DNA of 64,000 nucleotides from Thermoanaerobaculum sp964488355 (GTDB lineage: Bacteria > Acidobacteriota > Thermoanaerobaculia > Thermoanaerobaculales > Thermoanaerobaculaceae), in the NCBI GenBank assembly GCA_964488355.1, contig CAZAUJ010000001.1, positions 62,001 to 126,000 on the forward strand, in the 5' to 3' direction. Shown here piece after piece: positions 33,207 to 41,034 of this stretch. The translations under genes were made by a program, and so were the position numbers. The notes under the pieces were generated by a model, which was not told where the DNA came from, made no database searches, and worked only from the letters and a program-made list of their open reading frames with translations. Each line of letters starts with the position of its first letter. Positions within the stretch are counted from its first letter, which is position 1.

Positions 33207-34002
33207 GGTTTCCTCCCTCTTCCCTCAGTATAGGCCCGCCCACAAGGCGCTGAAGGTGAGCCAGGAGAATGCCGCAGGCCACCGCCACGTTGAGCGATTC
33301 CACCTGCCAACGGAGGGGAATGGTGACACGCCGCCGCACTTGGGCAGCGATGGCTGGCGCCAAGCCCTGCCCCTCGTTGCCCAACACCAGGATCATCGGC
33401 AGGCAAGGGCGCCAGAGGGCCAGTGACTGCCCGTCGGCCGCCACGGCAGCAACCACCTCGTGGGAGGAAAACTGCTGGCGAAAGGCTTCCCAGCTTGCTT
33501 GGCTGGCTACAGGAAAAAACAGAGAGGTGCCCGCGGCGGCACGAATGGCTTTGGGGGAAAAGGGTTCGGCACAGCCGGGGGAGCAGGCTACGCCACTGGC
33601 ACCGAGGGCAGCCGCCACCCGCACCAGCGCCCCCACGTTGGCGGGGTCCTGGACGCGATCCAGGTACACTAAAAGCCTACCTGCAAGTTCTCTTTGCTTT
33701 GGCACGGGATACACCGCCAGCAACCCCTGACTATGCTGCGTAGGAGCGATGCGCGCCAACACCTCGCGCGCCAGGGTGTAGCACGAGACGCGGCCCAGGA
33801 ATGCCGACCAAAAGGGCTCCTGGGAGAGGGTGGGGAGATACTCTGGGCAGGTGAAAAGCTCCAGCGGCTCCACACCGCGCAACCAGAGGTCGCGGACCAG
33901 TTTGGGTCCATCCACCAAGGTCAAACCTTTTCGCTTGCGGCTCGCTACCGCCCGTAGCTCGGTCAACTTAGGGTGGTGTCGGCCCAAGGCCTGAACGCCC
34001 AT
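33184..34002 (-). CDS. SpoU/TrmH-family RNA 2'-O-ribose methyltransferase
   Basis: 272 residues. An N-terminal L30e-like substrate-binding domain (about 1-105) is followed by the knotted SPOUT domain with all three motifs: NVGALVRVAAALGASGV (motif 1), ILVLGNEGQGL (motif 2) and IPLRWQVESLNVAVACGILLAHL (motif 3). It methylates a ribose in rRNA or tRNA using S-adenosylmethionine; the target base is unknown. The frame is open far upstream but unrelated there. ATG at 34002 gives the family N-terminus. GGAGG ends only one base before it, and CAAACT lies six bases before, so initiation may be leaderless. The 3' end overlaps the eRF1-like gene. Confidence 0.88.
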   Translation of the reverse strand: MGVQALGRHHPKLTELRAVASRKRKGLTLVDGPKLVRDLWLRGVEPLELFTCPEYLPTLSQEPFWSAFLGRVSCYTLAREVLARIAPTQHSQGLLAVYPVPKQRELAGRLLVYLDRVQDPANVGALVRVAAALGASGVACSPGCAEPFSPKAIRAAAGTSLFFPVASQASWEAFRQQFSSHEVVAAVAADGQSLALWRPCLPMILVLGNEGQGLAPAIAAQVRRRVTIPLRWQVESLNVAVACGILLAHLQRLVGGPILREEGGNHDSPQGY

Positions 34003-34086
34003 GCCTCCAGTTTGCCATGGGTAAGAGCGAGCGGGGCCGAGCCCGCACGTTGCGCCCGCGAGGCAGTTGTGCAAAACTGGGCCGAT

Positions 34087-35463
34087 ATGGTTGACAGTCG
34101 GCCTCAGCCCTGGCCTGTCCCCTGCACGGAGAGCTTTCCGCGTCGGGTGAGCGGTTCCCTTGCCGTGCTCCCGCCCGTGGTGGTGTTGCAGACAGCGCGA
34201 GCGACGCGCAAAGACCTGCGGTTGTGCCTGCGCGAGCACAATTCGGGGCAAGTGGTCGTGCTGGTTTTTCGTCGGGGCGAACCAACCATGGTTTTTTCGC
34301 CTGGGGATGGGCGCTCCGTGGGTGAGATGTTGGTGGCGGCGGGGCTTCTGGATCAGTGGCAGCTGGCTCGTTTGCTGGACGAGAGGCGGGCATCGGGTGC
34401 TTCGCTGGAGAAGCTGCTCACGGAGCGGACGTCCCTGACCCACAGCCAAGCCCAGCAGTTTTTTGACTACCAGGCACGCATGAGGCTGTTGGACGCGCTG
34501 GCTTGGCATCAGGGCTACTTTGAGCTCGCAGAGTACACCGGGGGCGGGGAGACCACCTATAGGCTGCAACTGCCTAGCTTGGAGGCCCTGGCTGCTCGCG
34601 CTCGCAGCCGCGCGGAGCAGCTGCCGGGATTGCTGGGTCGCTTACCAGCGCCGCCGGCCCACGTGTTCGTGCGACGCCGCAGGGGAGCTGATCCGCCCAG
34701 GGGCTCGTTGGCTAAGGCCATCTTTGACGAGCTTGCCAAGCCCCTGTTGCTTCCTCAGCTCATGGCCAAGCTTCTTGTGGACGACGATTTGGTCATTGGT
34801 ACGGTCTTGGAGCTGGCAGCGGCCAAGGCGGTGGTGTTGTACCCACGGCTAGAGCTCCTTTCGGTGCCGCGGCCAGTACACGTCCGCAGCAACCTCTTGG
34901 CTGCTGATAAGGCGGCCGAGTTTCTTCGCCGCTTCCGTGGGGGTGACGCTGGCTTGGTGCGTGGAATCTGGGTCGTGGTGGTTGCGGTCAGGGGCGACGA
35001 TGCCGTGCAGGTGGTTACCCGTTTGGGCGGCGAGCGGGAAGAGGTGATCTTTCACAACTCGGACTTACCCGTGAGCTTGCTGTCCCGCTCCGTGCCAGTG
35101 GGTACCAACGCTCGTCTCCATCTGCTGGCGTTGCAACCCGACCTCCTTTCGCCCGCGGCTTTGGCGGGCGTGTTGGGGCGCTGCGATGCGGTGGTTCTGG
35201 TTCGCCATTCGGCCAGCCCCGAGGAAGAGCAGCAGCTCGGCCGCTTGCGCGCCGTTGCCCAGGGGGCTAGCTTCGGTTGGCAGCCGCTGGTGGTGGGCCT
35301 GGACTTGGGTGCGTCCTTTCGGCCATGGGAGCTCTACCCCGAAGCTGTGCTGGCGCTGCCTTCCCTTTCGACTATCAATGCGGAGGAGCTAGCCACCAGC
35401 TTGTTGGACGCTCTGCTGGCGGCCACCGCTGGAAGGCAGGGGGCGAACGGCACCTCCCTTTGA
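34087..35463 (+). CDS. DUF4388-like protein with a C-terminal GTPase-like region
   Basis: 458 residues. The N-terminal half resembles DUF4388 (PATAN-type) proteins found with gliding and regulatory systems of delta-proteobacteria and Acidobacteria: GSLAVLPPVVVLQTARATRKDLRLCLRE, then a helical region with DQWQLARLLDERRASGASLEKLL. The C-terminal 170 residues look like a small GTPase or receiver-type alpha/beta domain (GIWVVVVAVRGDD, CDAVVLVRHS), but no P-loop is visible, so it may be degenerate. ATG at 34087 is used; GTG at 34147 is an alternative. Neither has a strong Shine-Dalgarno sequence. It starts 84 bases from the divergent SpoU gene. Confidence 0.65.
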   Translation: MVDSRPQPWPVPCTESFPRRVSGSLAVLPPVVVLQTARATRKDLRLCLREHNSGQVVVLVFRRGEPTMVFSPGDGRSVGEMLVAAGLLDQWQLARLLDERRASGASLEKLLTERTSLTHSQAQQFFDYQARMRLLDALAWHQGYFELAEYTGGGETTYRLQLPSLEALAARARSRAEQLPGLLGRLPAPPAHVFVRRRRGADPPRGSLAKAIFDELAKPLLLPQLMAKLLVDDDLVIGTVLELAAAKAVVLYPRLELLSVPRPVHVRSNLLAADKAAEFLRRFRGGDAGLVRGIWVVVVAVRGDDAVQVVTRLGGEREEVIFHNSDLPVSLLSRSVPVGTNARLHLLALQPDLLSPAALAGVLGRCDAVVLVRHSASPEEEQQLGRLRAVAQGASFGWQPLVVGLDLGASFRPWELYPEAVLALPSLSTINAEELATSLLDALLAATAGRQGANGTSL

Positions 35464-35486
35464 GCCCCGGGTGTACCATCCCTCAC

Positions 35487-36614
35487 GTGGAGGTGAGCTC
35501 CCACGTCCTCTGGGTTGAGCATGCCCAGCAGCTGGAAAGGGTTTGCCAGCAGGCCGCGACGGCCCGTGCCGTGGCCGTAGACACGGAAGCGGATAGTTTT
35601 CACTCCTACTTTCCCAAAATCTGCCTCGTGCAGATTTCCTTCGACGACCAGCACGTTTTGATCGACCCTTTGAGGCTTTCACGCGACGAGATGGCACCTC
35701 TTGCCCAGCTCCTCGCTAACCCACACGTGCCCAAGGTGCTTCACGGTGCTGATTACGACCAGCGGATGATCCAAAAAGACCTAGGCGTTCGGCTAAGGGC
35801 GTTGGCCGATACCCAAGCAGCCGCACAGGTACTGGGGGAAAAACAAACCTCGCTTGCGGCGCTGTTGGCCAAGGAGCTGGGTGTGCAGCTGGACAAAAGC
35901 CAGCAGCGGGCCGACTGGGCCCGCAGGCCTCTAACTGAGGCCATGATGGCCTATGCTGTGGGCGATACGCGCTACTTGCAACCGCTTTTGGCGCGCCTGC
36001 TGGTTCGGTTGGAGGGTTTGGGTCGCCGGCACTGGTGGGAGGAGGAGTGCCAAGCTTTGGAAGAGGTGACCTTCGAGCTGCCGGTCCCCAATCCCTGGGC
36101 CTTTCTTCGCCTGAAAGGTGCTTGGGCTCTGTCGGCGGAAGCTTTGGGCCGTCTGGCGGCGGCCTGGGAGCTGCGAGATGCCATTGCCCGCCAGCTGGAT
36201 GTACCAGCGTTCCGCGTGATGTCCAGCGAAGGGTTGGTGCGGCTGGCGGCCAATCCGCCGGCAGACCTGCCCGCTTTGGCCACGGTGGGGGGTATCCCGC
36301 AACGGGTGCTGCGCCGATGGGGGAGGGAGCTCCTTGGGATTTTGGGTAGCGCGCAGCCCCTCACGCCTCCCAAAAAGCCCTCGGCCATACCCGACGCACG
36401 CCACAAGAAGCTTCTGGCCGAGCTGCGCCGGGTGCGAGACGACCTGGCTGAGGGGCTGGGCCTGGACCCTGGTTTCCTGGCGCCGCGCTGGGCCCTGGAG
36501 GCGGTGGCTCAACAGCGCCCCACGGATTTCGAGGCGTGGTTGAGCTGCCTGCGCCGGCGCTGGCGGGTGGAGCTGTTGCGCGAACCCCTGTCCGAGGTGT
36601 TGGCGCAAGGGTAG
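35487..36614 (+). CDS. Ribonuclease D-like 3'-5' exonuclease with HRDC region
   Basis: 375 residues. DEDDy exonuclease domain: VDTEADSFHS at 31-40 (D32, E34), LHGADYD at 85-91 (D91), and YAVGDTRYLQPLL (catalytic Tyr and Asp). HRDC-like helical repeats follow at about 200-375 (AWELRDAIARQLDVPAFRVMS, LRRVRDDLAEGLGLDPGFL). RNase D trims tRNA 3' ends. The frame is open into the upstream gene, but GTG at 35487 gives a family-like N-terminus. A second GTG two codons later is possible. It is followed after 8 bases by recO. Confidence 0.9.
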   Translation: MEVSSHVLWVEHAQQLERVCQQAATARAVAVDTEADSFHSYFPKICLVQISFDDQHVLIDPLRLSRDEMAPLAQLLANPHVPKVLHGADYDQRMIQKDLGVRLRALADTQAAAQVLGEKQTSLAALLAKELGVQLDKSQQRADWARRPLTEAMMAYAVGDTRYLQPLLARLLVRLEGLGRRHWWEEECQALEEVTFELPVPNPWAFLRLKGAWALSAEALGRLAAAWELRDAIARQLDVPAFRVMSSEGLVRLAANPPADLPALATVGGIPQRVLRRWGRELLGILGSAQPLTPPKKPSAIPDARHKKLLAELRRVRDDLAEGLGLDPGFLAPRWALEAVAQQRPTDFEAWLSCLRRRWRVELLREPLSEVLAQG

Positions 36615-36622
36615 GACGGACC

Positions 36623-37381
36623 GTGCCGGTCGTTGTGGAGGAGGCGATCGTCTTAGCCCGTTACCCTTACCGCGAGCGGTCCGCGGTGGCCGCCCTGCTC
36701 ACCCGTGGCCACGGACTAATACGCGCCTTGGTTCGCCGTGCCCAAGGGCGCGCCGGCGTGCCTGCAGCCCTGGAGCCGCTGGCCTCGGTTCGCGTGCGTT
36801 TGTTCATCTCACCTCGGCGAGAGTTAGCCACCGCCGACGAGCTGAACTTGGAGCGCTCGTGGCACCTATTGGCCAGCAGGCCCGAGGCCTGGGCCGCAGC
36901 CATGGTGGCGGCCGAGTTGGCGTTGGAGCTGTGTCCCCCAGGAACGGTGCAGGAGGGCTTCTATCGCTTGCTGGAAAAGACCCCCGCTTGGCTGTCGGCA
37001 GGCTGCGACGCCTTTCTTGCTGTGCTGTACGCCAAGCTTTGGGCGTTGAAGTTTGCGGGCGAGCTGCCCGATCCCTTTTTCTGCCACCGTTGTGGGAAAA
37101 GCCTTTTGGGGAAAGCTGCGTCCTTTTCCTACGACAGCGGCTTTGCGTGTGGCACCCACGGCCAAGGGGGTATCGCCATTGGCGAGGAGGGCATGCGCTT
37201 TGTGCACCAGGCCCTGCGCCACCCCTTGGACGCGGTTCGTGCATCTGCCGATGAAAAGGTCGCCGCGGTATTGGCAGGGCTTTGTGGACGGCTGCTGGAA
37301 AAGGAACTGCACTCAGAGGCGGTTTTTCGCTCGCTGAGACAAGCCGGGGCTGGAGGGTTGGTAGACTCTGAAACGAGGTGA
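36623..37381 (+). CDS. recO: DNA repair protein RecO
   Basis: 252 residues. RecO loads RecA with RecR in gap repair. N-terminal OB fold: EEAIVLARYPYRERSAVAALLTRGHGLIRALVRRAQGR, typical for the family. A helical middle part follows, then the zinc-finger remnant FFCHRCGKSL followed by SGFACGTHGQGG and LRHPLDAV. GTG at 36623 is chosen because it precedes the OB fold; AGGA is a few bases upstream. Sits between RNase D and AtuA in the same direction with short gaps (8 and 3 bases). Confidence 0.88.
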   Translation: MPVVVEEAIVLARYPYRERSAVAALLTRGHGLIRALVRRAQGRAGVPAALEPLASVRVRLFISPRRELATADELNLERSWHLLASRPEAWAAAMVAAELALELCPPGTVQEGFYRLLEKTPAWLSAGCDAFLAVLYAKLWALKFAGELPDPFFCHRCGKSLLGKAASFSYDSGFACGTHGQGGIAIGEEGMRFVHQALRHPLDAVRASADEKVAAVLAGLCGRLLEKELHSEAVFRSLRQAGAGGLVDSETR

Positions 37382-37384
37382 CAC

Positions 37385-38761
37385 ATGGGTCGTGTGGTGC
37401 GCATCGCTAACGGCCAAGGCTTTTGGGGTGATTCCCCCGATGCCGCCTGGGACGTTTTGACCCGCGGGCCGGTCGATTACATCGGCATGGACTACTTGGC
37501 TGAGGTAACGTTGTCCATCATGATGCGGCAAAAGCTCAAGGACCCGGGCAAGGGTTACGCCACCGACTTTGTGGCTTTTCTCCAGCGAGCCTTGCGAGAA
37601 ATCCTGTCACGCCGGGTAAGAATCGTTACCAATGCCGGTGGGTTGAACCCGCGAGCCTGTCGGGAAGCTATTTTCCGCGTGGCGCGCGAGCTGGGGGTGC
37701 AGCAGCTGAAAATCGGAGTCATCGAAGGGGACGACCTTCTCCCGCGGGTGGCGGAGCTTTGCCGCCGGGGGATTCATTTGCGCCACATGGAGACGGGCGA
37801 GTGCGTGTGCTCTCTTCCCGAAGATCGGCTCCTTTCGGCCAACGCGTACCTGGGGGCCTGGCCGGTGGCCGAGGCTTTGCGGCAGGGAGCAGATATCGTT
37901 TTGGCCGGTCGAATTACCGACACCGCTTTGGTCCTGGGCCCGCTGCTGGCCGAGTTCGGTTGGCACGAGACCGACTGGGACCACTTGGCGGCCGGCACGG
38001 TGGCGGGCCATATCGTCGAGTGCGGGGCTCAGTGTGCCGGGGGCAACTTCAGCCGGTGGTGGGAGGTACCGGACCTTTGGGACGTGGGCTACCCGGTGCT
38101 CGAGTGCCACCCGGACGGTAGCTTCATCGTCACTAAACACCCTGGTACCGGCGGGCTAGTAACTGTGGACACGGTGGTTGAGCAGTTGGTTTACGAGATG
38201 GGCAACCCGCAGGAATACGTTACGCCCGATTGCGTGGCTGACTTTACGAGCATTCGCCTTTCGCAAGAAGGGCCCAACCGGGTGCGCGTGGAAGGCATTG
38301 CGGGCAAGCCGAAAACGCCTTTTTACAAGGTCTCGGCCTCAGTGTTCGCCGGCTGGAAGGCGATCGGGCAGTTGGTCATTTCCGGCCCGCGAGCCATAGA
38401 AAAGGCCCGCCTCTGTGCCGACATTGTCTGGCAGCGGCTGGCCAAGGCCGGCATCCGGTTTGCCCCGGAGGAGATGCTGGTGGAGCTGCTGGGCACGGGG
38501 GTTTGCCATCCGGGCATCACTCCCACACCCACGGACCTGCCCGAAGTGGTGCTGCGCCTTGGTGCGAAGAGCCAGGATCGCGCAAAGGTGGAGCGTTTTG
38601 GCATGGAGTTGGCGCCGCTGGTGACTTCTGGCCCCCCCGGGGTCACAGGCTTCGCCGGTGGTCGGCCGAAGCCACAAGAAGTGGTGGCCTTTTGGCCAGC
38701 GCTGATACCGCGGGAGGAGGTGGAATCCGGCATCGTGGTTACCGTCGAGTCGCTGAGCTAG
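37385..38761 (+). CDS. AtuA-family protein (DUF1446), large domain only
   Basis: 458 residues. Matches the AtuA family first described in acyclic terpene utilisation in Pseudomonas: IANGQGFWGDSPDAAWD near the start, IVTNAGGLNPRACREA, LAGRITDTALVLGPLLAEFGW, HIVECGAQCAGGNFSRW and GHPV-like ending at VLECHPDGSFIVTKHPGTGG. The small C-terminal domain that often completes the protein is encoded at 10254-10610. Biochemical activity is not established. GAGGTGACAC precedes the ATG. Three bases after recO, so it is probably in that transcript. Confidence 0.88.
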   Translation: MGRVVRIANGQGFWGDSPDAAWDVLTRGPVDYIGMDYLAEVTLSIMMRQKLKDPGKGYATDFVAFLQRALREILSRRVRIVTNAGGLNPRACREAIFRVARELGVQQLKIGVIEGDDLLPRVAELCRRGIHLRHMETGECVCSLPEDRLLSANAYLGAWPVAEALRQGADIVLAGRITDTALVLGPLLAEFGWHETDWDHLAAGTVAGHIVECGAQCAGGNFSRWWEVPDLWDVGYPVLECHPDGSFIVTKHPGTGGLVTVDTVVEQLVYEMGNPQEYVTPDCVADFTSIRLSQEGPNRVRVEGIAGKPKTPFYKVSASVFAGWKAIGQLVISGPRAIEKARLCADIVWQRLAKAGIRFAPEEMLVELLGTGVCHPGITPTPTDLPEVVLRLGAKSQDRAKVERFGMELAPLVTSGPPGVTGFAGGRPKPQEVVAFWPALIPREEVESGIVVTVESLS

Positions 38762-38764
38762 CTG

Positions 38765-38793
38765 ATGACAGCCCAAGGCGTTAGGGGTAGGCT
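38765..38793 (+). promoter_or_regulatory. Promoter of the decayed coiled-coil gene, leaderless-type
   Basis: ATGACA (38765-38770), exactly 17 bases, TAGGCT (38788-38793), six bases, then the ATG at 38800. The promoter is intact although the gene behind it is broken. Confidence 0.55.
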
Positions 38794-38799
38794 GCGGGC

Positions 38800-39673
38800 A
38801 TGAGCCCGGTGATTTCCAATTGGCCCGAGCTCTTGACGCCTTTGGCTGTGCACCCGGAGTGGCGGCCGGAGCTGCGCCATGTGTTGCTCAGTAAGGGTCT
38901 TCTGCCTTTGCCCGAAGCCGTGGCTGAGCTTCGCCAAGCGTAGGAGCGCTTTGTCCGAAACCAGGAGAAGCTGCAGCAGGCAATCTTGGGTTTGACGGAA
39001 TCACAAAAGGCTACGCAGGCAGAACTGCGGGCGCTGGCTGAAGCGCAAAAAGCCACGCAAGCCGAAGTACGGGCCCTGGCAGAGGCGCAAAAGGGCTTTG
39101 AACAACGGCTACGAGCGCTGGAAAACCTCACCGCCGAGCTGGTGCAAGAAACGAAAGAGCTCCGTACCCTTTCCCTGCAACTGGTGTAATGCAACCTGCT
39201 CACCGACCGCACCGACTGGCTCATAGGCGACGCCTTGGAACCCCGCATGCGCGAAAGCCGCCGGCCTAGTTTTAGGGTTTCCCCGCCGAATCCGGGCGAT
39301 GTCCCAAGAGCGTTTGGCCAACCTGTTGGATGCGGCGGCGGAAAAGAGTGTCATCAACGAATAGGAACGGGCAGCGGTGCTTTTCACCGGCATCGTGGTG
39401 GGAGGCAATCGCCAGGACCAGCCAGCGGCCCTGCTGGCGGAGGTTTCCTTCACCGTTGACCGGTACGATGTGGAGCGGGCGGCTGAACGGGCCAAGGTCT
39501 TGGCGAAGGTTCTCAACCTGCCTGGAGCGGCGGTGGTTGGGGGTGCCTTGGTGGCCGATAAGGTCTGGCCCCTGGCTTGAGAATTGGGCGTGGAGGTGCT
39601 TAAGGACCAGTGGAACGCGACCTTCAAGGACGCACGCCCCACCGCGCCCATTGTCGTCCCTTGGGCAGAGTAG
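38800..39673 (+). pseudogene. Decayed DUF3782-like coiled-coil / nuclease-fold protein gene
   Basis: Read through, the product is one plausible protein of about 290 residues. It has an N-terminal segment MSPVISNWPELLTPLAVHPE, a coiled-coil with repeated LRALAEAQKATQAE units, then a restriction-endonuclease-like C-terminal part (LLAEVSFTVDRYDVERAAERAKVL, GAAVVGGALVADKVWP). This order is typical of DUF3782-type proteins common in thermophiles and cyanobacteria. It is broken by TAG at 38941, TAA at 39187, a frameshift between about 39265 and 39290, TAG at 39362 and TGA at 39578; the final TAG is at 39671. Codon use remains normal, so decay is recent. The next gene's stop codon abuts its end. Confidence 0.85.
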
Positions 39674-40444
39674 TCACCGCAAGCAGGTCTGCGAGCGCCC
39701 ACCATCCACGGGCAGCGTGACCCCCGTTATCCAGGCTGCCCCAGGCGAGGCGAGGAAGGCAATAGCCTCTGCCACCTCTTCTGGCTGGCCGACCCTTCCC
39801 AAGGGGTGGGTTGACACGGAGTGCTGGAGAAAGGCCTGGTAAGCCGCTTCGTCCATGCCGCCGCGCCGATGCAGCTCCGTCACCACCACGCCGGGGTTCA
39901 CCGCGTTCACCCGCACGCCCACCGGCCCTAACTCCAGCGCCAGGCAGCGTGTCAGGTGGTCCACCGCTGCCTTGCTCACCGCGTAAGGCACGATGCCCGG
40001 AAAGGCGCGCAAGCCTGCCACCGAGGAAACGTTTACAACACAGCCCCGCCGTTGCTGAAGGAAGGGAACTGCCTGCCGGGTAAGGTCCACCACGGAAAGC
40101 AAGTTGATTTCCAGCATGGCATCCCAGGCAGCCAGTGAGGTTGCGGCGAAGGGCCCAGAGCCTATGACCCCGGCGTTGTTGACCAGGATGTCCAGCTGGC
40201 CAAAGCATGCCACCACCTGGGCCACCAGGTCACGGCGCGCCGCTCGGTCCGCCAAATCGCACACAAACACCTGGGACGTGCCCGGCAGCTGCGCCTGCAC
40301 GTCTTCCAGGCGGGCCCGTTGCCGGCCCACGAGTGCCAGTCGCGCACCCTCGCTTCCCAGCTTCAAGGCGGTGGCCCGCCCGATACCGGAAGATGCGCCG
40401 GTGACCAAGGCCACAAGTCCCTCCAGCTCGCCGATACCGCTCAT
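39674..40444 (-). CDS. Short-chain dehydrogenase/reductase
   Basis: 256 residues, classical SDR. TGASSGIG at 15-22 (NAD(P) binding), NNAG in ILVNNAGVIG, catalytic Ser in NVSSVAG, YAVSK (Tyr and Lys), and PLGRVGQPEEVAEAIAFLAS near the C-terminus. It resembles 3-oxoacyl-ACP reductases and many sugar/alcohol dehydrogenases; substrate unknown. Arg residues after the second strand (VGRQRARLE) suggest NADP preference. The ATG at 40444 overlaps the stop of the KdsC-like gene (ATGA), so the two are coupled. Confidence 0.92.
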   Translation of the reverse strand: MSGIGELEGLVALVTGASSGIGRATALKLGSEGARLALVGRQRARLEDVQAQLPGTSQVFVCDLADRAARRDLVAQVVACFGQLDILVNNAGVIGSGPFAATSLAAWDAMLEINLLSVVDLTRQAVPFLQQRRGCVVNVSSVAGLRAFPGIVPYAVSKAAVDHLTRCLALELGPVGVRVNAVNPGVVVTELHRRGGMDEAAYQAFLQHSVSTHPLGRVGQPEEVAEAIAFLASPGAAWITGVTLPVDGGRSQTCLR

Positions 40445-40995
40445 GCTTCGCTCCCTTCCCACTGGGACCAGACCTGGTCCCAGAGGCCTTTGGCACGTAA
40501 AACAAAGAACACTAGCTCTCGCACGGCCCCCTGGCCCCCCGCCGCGTTCGTAACCAGGTGGCAGTAGCGCTTCACCTCCGGCGCCGCATCTGCCGGCGCA
40601 CTTGCCAGGCCCACCCGCCGGAGCACGGCCAAATCTGGAAGGTCGTCCCCCATATAGGCAACTTGTTCCGGAGCCAGGTGCAGGGTGCGGCACAGGCGTT
40701 GCAAATCCTCCAGCTTGTGGCGGCTGGCTTCCACCACCAGCTCGGCGGGAATTCCTAGCTCGTGCAGGCGCCGGCGAAGCACCGAACCGCCGCGGCCTGA
40801 CAACACCGCTACGGCGAGGCCACAACTTTGCGCCAGCTTAATGGCAAACCCGTCCCGGGAGTGGAAGCTCTTCAGCGTCTCGCCCTTGGCGGTATAGTAG
40901 AGCCTACCGTCGGTGAGCACGCCGTCCACATCCAGCACCAAGGCTTCCACCCGCCGTGCCCGTGCCGTGGCTTCCGCGTCGTGTCTTTCGCGCAC
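40441..40995 (-). CDS. kdsC: KdsC-like 3-deoxy-D-manno-octulosonate 8-phosphate phosphatase
   Basis: 184 residues, HAD superfamily subclass C0 without a cap. Motifs: LDVDGVLTDG at 21-30 (two catalytic Asp), VLSGRGG (motif II), a Lys in RHKLEDL, and YMGDDLPDL (motif IV). The sequence SFHSRDGFAIKLAQ after motif I is typical of KdsC, which makes KDO for lipopolysaccharide. YrbI-like nucleotide-sugar phosphatases share it. The start is GTG at 40995; TACCAT lies seven bases before, and there is no Shine-Dalgarno sequence. Coupled to the SDR gene downstream. Confidence 0.88.
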   Translation of the reverse strand: MRERHDAEATARARRVEALVLDVDGVLTDGRLYYTAKGETLKSFHSRDGFAIKLAQSCGLAVAVLSGRGGSVLRRRLHELGIPAELVVEASRHKLEDLQRLCRTLHLAPEQVAYMGDDLPDLAVLRRVGLASAPADAAPEVKRYCHLVTNAAGGQGAVRELVFFVLRAKGLWDQVWSQWEGSEA

Positions 40996-41002
40996 GCAGG
41001 GG

Positions 41003-41026
41003 ATGGTAGCAGCTTCCGGCTACAAT
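41003..41026. promoter_or_regulatory. Divergent -10 boxes of kdsC and the ABC ATPase gene
   Basis: TACCAT on the minus strand (41003-41008) lies seven bases before the kdsC GTG. TACAAT on the plus strand (41021-41026) lies eight bases before the ATG of the ABC gene at 41035. The whole intergenic gap is 39 bases, so the two promoters must overlap. No clear -35 boxes. Confidence 0.45.
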
Positions 41027-41034
41027 GGCCGACG

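Noticed and set aside
38941..39580. Recoding (selenocysteine, pyrrolysine or programmed frameshift) in the coiled-coil gene
   Set aside because: TAG, TAA and TGA all occur together with an extra frameshift, no SECIS-like or slippery site is visible, and decay explains everything more simply.
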